Assembly: GCF_020618475.1 (NCBI RefSeq)
Contig: NZ_CP085337.1
Coordinates: forward strand, 682,001 to 746,000
Direction of reading: 5' to 3'
Origin: Haladaptatus halobius
Lineage (GTDB): Archaea > Halobacteriota > Halobacteria > Halobacteriales > Haladaptataceae
Length of the DNA stretch: 64,000 nt
Under the pieces are notes generated by a model, which was given only the letters and a program-made list of their open reading frames with translations, had not been told where the DNA came from and did no database searches. How positions within the stretch are numbered: position 1 is the stretch's first letter; the number at the start of each line of letters is the position of its first letter. A program made the translations under genes and the position numbers. Shown here piece after piece: positions 61,506-64,000 of this stretch.

Positions 61506-63067
61506 TACTTACTCACCTCCGCGTCAGTGTCCATGTCCACCGGCGAACCGCCGTCGGTTGCCGGTTCATCGAATCGGCGAATCTCGCGGGAGAGTCGGGC
61601 TAAGTCGAACTCTTCGTTCGAAAATCGTGCGATAATCAACGTTAGCCCAGTCGAGATGAGAAACGCGCCGGCGAAGGGAATCAGATACGTCGTGTCGGCC
61701 GCCGGGAGAGCATCTCCGAGCAACGTATCCAATATCTCGTGGAGGCCGAACGGGAAGGGGAAGTAAGCGCTCCCAGCCGCGAGTCCGGCGAGACTGCTCA
61801 CGAGGGCTCCGGTGCCCGAGAGACGGCCACTAAACAGGCCGTAGACAAGCGGGAAGCCAACGGCGGCACCGAGAAGGTCGGCAACGAAAAAGAGGCGAAG
61901 GACACTCCGAGCGCGAAGGCTCACCGCGATTGCGGCGACCGCAATAACCACAGTAAACGCCCGCGCACTGAATCGCAGGATTCGGTCGTCCGGATCTTCG
62001 AGCAACCGCGGGAGATCGGCCGTCACGAGGCTCGACAATGCATTGAACAGCGTGTCGGCTGTGCTCATCACCAACACGAGCGCGAGCAAGAGGACGCTGA
62101 GGACGATCCACTCTGCGACGGTGCCTTCGAGCAGAACGAAAAAGGCGATTCCAGCGTTGTAATTCTCACTGCCGAACTGAGTGACGACATCGGCGTGGCC
62201 GACTGCAACGACGCCGAGGAGCGTGGCCAAGAGGAGAATTAGGCCGTTGGTGACGGTCGCGGTACGGAATCCTCGCTCGATCGTGTCGGATCCGTCAGCG
62301 GCGTAAATACGCTGCCACCACGTTTGATTGATGAGTTCCGCGCCGAGAATCGCGAAAACCAGCGCGACGCCGAACCTGATCCCCGGAACGAACCCGGGAT
62401 CGAGGAGCGTGGAGTCCGCAGACACGATCCCCTCGTAAACGCCGCTGGGTCCGCCGAGTACGAGTACGACCGTGACGATACTCACGACGAGTAGTGGGAG
62501 GATCAACAGCATCTGTATCGTGTCGGTGACGATGCTCGCCCGGAGGCCACCGTACCCGGTGTACAGCAGGACGAACCCGCCGACGAGAACCGCCGTCTGC
62601 CATTGAGGAACTCCCGCCACGTGGTGGAGCGCCAGCGAGATCCCGGTCAACTCCGCAGCGAGGAATACGAACATATAGAGGACGCTGACAGCGATCACGA
62701 ACGCGTACATCGCGCCGCCGTACCGCGCGTAGGCGTACTCGGTGAGCGAATGGCCTTCCGGAATCACCTGGCGGATCCGCGGGCCGAGTTTCGAGTACGC
62801 GAGCATCGGAATGGCCTCACCGACCCCGTAGCCCGCCACGGCCGCGATTCCGTAGAGGGCGCCGGCTTCCGGGGCCGAGAGGAGGATCCAAACACCCATG
62901 ACTGAGGCGATGAGCGTGGCCGACGTCTGCCCTTCGCCGGTCGAATCGCGTGCAGTGATGAGATCCTCGACGGACTCGACCCTACCTCGCGAGAACCAAA
63001 TCCCGACCCCGGTAAAGACTGCGAGCGTCGCGACCGTCAGTCCGAGCGCGACGGTGGAACTAACCAT
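61505..63067 (-). CDS. Sodium:solute symporter, likely thiamine-precursor type (ThiV-like)
   Basis: The ATG at 63067 gives 520 residues and overlaps the end of the TenA gene by 8 bases. FTGVGIWFSRGRVESVEDLI is the TM1-loop motif of SSS transporters; VMSTADTLFNALSSLVTADL carries the sodium-site Ser/Thr. About 13 spans are predicted. Because two TenA-family genes precede it in one operon, import of a hydroxymethylpyrimidine (thiamine) precursor is likely, as proposed for SSS transporters next to tenA in haloarchaea (ThiV). This is inference from context. Confidence 0.85.
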   Translation of the reverse strand: MVSSTVALGLTVATLAVFTGVGIWFSRGRVESVEDLITARDSTGEGQTSATLIASVMGVWILLSAPEAGALYGIAAVAGYGVGEAIPMLAYSKLGPRIRQVIPEGHSLTEYAYARYGGAMYAFVIAVSVLYMFVFLAAELTGISLALHHVAGVPQWQTAVLVGGFVLLYTGYGGLRASIVTDTIQMLLILPLLVVSIVTVVLVLGGPSGVYEGIVSADSTLLDPGFVPGIRFGVALVFAILGAELINQTWWQRIYAADGSDTIERGFRTATVTNGLILLLATLLGVVAVGHADVVTQFGSENYNAGIAFFVLLEGTVAEWIVLSVLLLALVLVMSTADTLFNALSSLVTADLPRLLEDPDDRILRFSARAFTVVIAVAAIAVSLRARSVLRLFFVADLLGAAVGFPLVYGLFSGRLSGTGALVSSLAGLAAGSAYFPFPFGLHEILDTLLGDALPAADTTYLIPFAGAFLISTGLTLIIARFSNEEFDLARLSREIRRFDEPATDGGSPVDMDTDAEVSK

Positions 63068-63815
63068 CACTTCTCCCCCCTGCGACTTCCATCGCACTTT
63101 CGGGGTCGTATGCCGCGTCGAAAAAGGCGACCTCTAGCGACACCGTTCTCCGGAAGAGTCGTTCGATTCGTCGCTGACGACGGGGCGAGGCAGCCTCGCC
63201 TTCTCGATCGAGTTCGTCGCGGAGCCACGTCACGAAGGTCTCGAACTCCTCGTTGGCGTGGAGGTCAATCCACTCTGCGAAATAAAAGCGCGAGGGTGAC
63301 TTGTCTTCGACGGCGGTGGCCCACTCTAAGTAAATCCACTCCGCCGGGAGGAGAACCGCGAGCGTCTCGCCGTACCCGCCTTCCCTTGCGGCTCGCTCTA
63401 AGAGATCCTCGAACGTCCGCATCGTGGGGGTCAACTCGGGATCTGCGTGCTCGGCTTCCGGAATGTCAAGTGCCTCGAAGGAGCGCTCGAAGTAGTCGTT
63501 CTCGTCGGCGGTGAGCGTCCCGAGAAAGTCGACGAATCGTGACTTCGATTCCATAGTTGGTGCGTCTCCAACAGCATGTCCGAAGATCCCGACGAGCGTC
63601 TCGACGAAGGCGTAGTCCTGTACTAGATACCGCCGGAAGACCTTATCGTCGAGGTTTTCAGTTCCGAGTTCGCGCGTGAACCGATGGGTCGTTGCGTTCG
63701 ACCACTCCGGTTGCGCACGTTCGCGAAGCCAGTTGGTGAACCCGGCTGTCTCGTGTGCCTCGGCGTACTCCTCGAATGTGTCAAGTCGTCTTTCGGTGTC
63801 GGCACCGCGGGTCAT
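63060..63815 (-). CDS. TenA-family protein (aminopyrimidine salvage type)
   Basis: The ATG at 63815 gives 251 residues and overlaps the stop of the next upstream gene (ATGA). FRRYLVQDYAFVETLVGIFG is the substrate-binding helix of TenA proteins, LLPAEWIYLEWATAVEDKSP carries the conserved Glu/Tyr/Trp region and YFAEWIDLHANEEFETFVTW follows. TenA enzymes hydrolyse formylaminopyrimidine/aminopyrimidine breakdown products of thiamine. The usual catalytic Cys is not evident, so this may be the Cys-less (TenA_E) type. Confidence 0.85.
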   Translation of the reverse strand: MTRGADTERRLDTFEEYAEAHETAGFTNWLRERAQPEWSNATTHRFTRELGTENLDDKVFRRYLVQDYAFVETLVGIFGHAVGDAPTMESKSRFVDFLGTLTADENDYFERSFEALDIPEAEHADPELTPTMRTFEDLLERAAREGGYGETLAVLLPAEWIYLEWATAVEDKSPSRFYFAEWIDLHANEEFETFVTWLRDELDREGEAASPRRQRRIERLFRRTVSLEVAFFDAAYDPESAMEVAGGRSDG

Positions 63816-64000
63816 ACTGACCACTCCTCCCGTCGCCAGGCGGCGTCCCAGAAGCGGTACTCGTACCGGGCCGACGTTCGAAATAGATTCTGAAACCGCT
63901 CACGTTCGGCCTCGCTTTTATCCCTGGCCACGTCATTCATCAAGTCCTTGCACCACGTCGTGAGTTCCGTGAACTCATCACCTGCGTACATCTCAACCCA
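63812..64000 (-). CDS. TenA-family protein, C-terminal part (runs off the window)
   Basis: The last 62 codons read MYAGDEFTELTTWCKDLMND, a long helix, then RYEYRFWDAAWRREEWSV and stop at 63812. The pattern Y(A)G-EF and RYEYxFWDxA...EW is the TenA C-terminus, with the Glu before the final Trp matching the catalytic acid. It is translationally coupled to the following TenA gene. The N-terminus is beyond the window edge. Confidence 0.82.
   Translation of the reverse strand, partial: WVEMYAGDEFTELTTWCKDLMNDVARDKSEAERERFQNLFRTSARYEYRFWDAAWRREEWSV

Noticed and set aside
63816..64000. TPP riboswitch or other leader for the TenA operon
   Set aside because: The operon start is beyond the window, and the visible sequence is coding.
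1..64000. tRNA, rRNA or replication origin
   Set aside because: No cloverleaf, rRNA core or orc1/cdc6 gene with origin repeats was noticed in either strand; a covariance search would settle this.

Overview
The window comes from a haloarchaeon (class Halobacteria). The proteins are acidic. Several families seen here are largely or only known from haloarchaea: HTH_10/Bat-type regulators, HalOD1 output domains, DUF7344 winged helices, DUF7563 and DUF7835 zinc ribbons. Secreted proteins carry twin-arginine signals, many starts look leaderless, and the insertion sequences are of haloarchaeal type. Species cannot be named from sequence alone. The many decayed genes and transposon ends suggest an accessory region or secondary replicon.

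Layout. (1) 1-25.2 kb is a catabolic region for amides, amino acids and acyl compounds: an amidohydrolase (cut by the window edge), class III aminotransferase, APC permease, Lrp regulator, AbgB-like amidohydrolase, YtcJ-like amidohydrolase, an SDR-M20 pair, a coupled operon of small membrane protein, Na+/solute symporter, M20 deacylase and C45 acyltransferase-like hydrolase, an aldehyde dehydrogenase, a CocE/NonD hydrolase, and a CaiB-type CoA-transferase paired with a LeuA-like condensing enzyme. Two metalloenzyme-rich operons and a permease suggest uptake of N-acylated or amidated substrates, deacylation, transamination or oxidation, and entry into CoA metabolism. (2) 25.2-28.6 kb is small, partly broken genes plus a decayed copy of an insertion sequence. 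(3) 28.9-44 kb is a dense archipelago of small regulators (DUF7344, HalOD1, HTH_10, zinc ribbons, a membrane-anchored winged helix) around a 1,210-residue six-PAS/GAF/HTH_10 sensor-regulator; several members are pseudogenes or inverted duplicates. (4) 44.4-56.5 kb carries a DUF6788-like protein, a Tat-exported PhoD-like phosphatase, an M24 peptidase with a duplicated fragment, an MDR dehydrogenase, an MFS transporter, a membrane protein, another HTH_10 regulator, and a divergent YkvI/DUF1611 pair around a perfect palindrome. (5) 56.7-64 kb has a transposon-end element, an unusual Tat-exported protein with 16 Asn-rich repeats, a P-loop protein coupled to a divergent Nramp-like transporter, and a symporter/TenA operon that looks like thiamine-precursor salvage.

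Mobile DNA. One insertion sequence is intact (7068-8800, 17-bp inverted ends, 8-bp target duplication) and carries a DHFR/RibD-like passenger gene; a decayed relative with the same passenger lies at about 26.97-28.14 kb. Hairpin ends typical of haloarchaeal IS200/IS605 (IS1341-type) elements occur at about ten places, twice bounding short elements, yet no tnpA or intact tnpB is present.

The best candidates for undescribed biology are the 16-repeat exported protein (57456-59294), the HalOD1/DUF7344/HTH_10 archipelago, the passenger-carrying insertion sequence, the orphan structured transposon-end RNAs, and the symmetrically placed operator at 55450-55471. All family calls are from motif recognition by eye; no database search was run.
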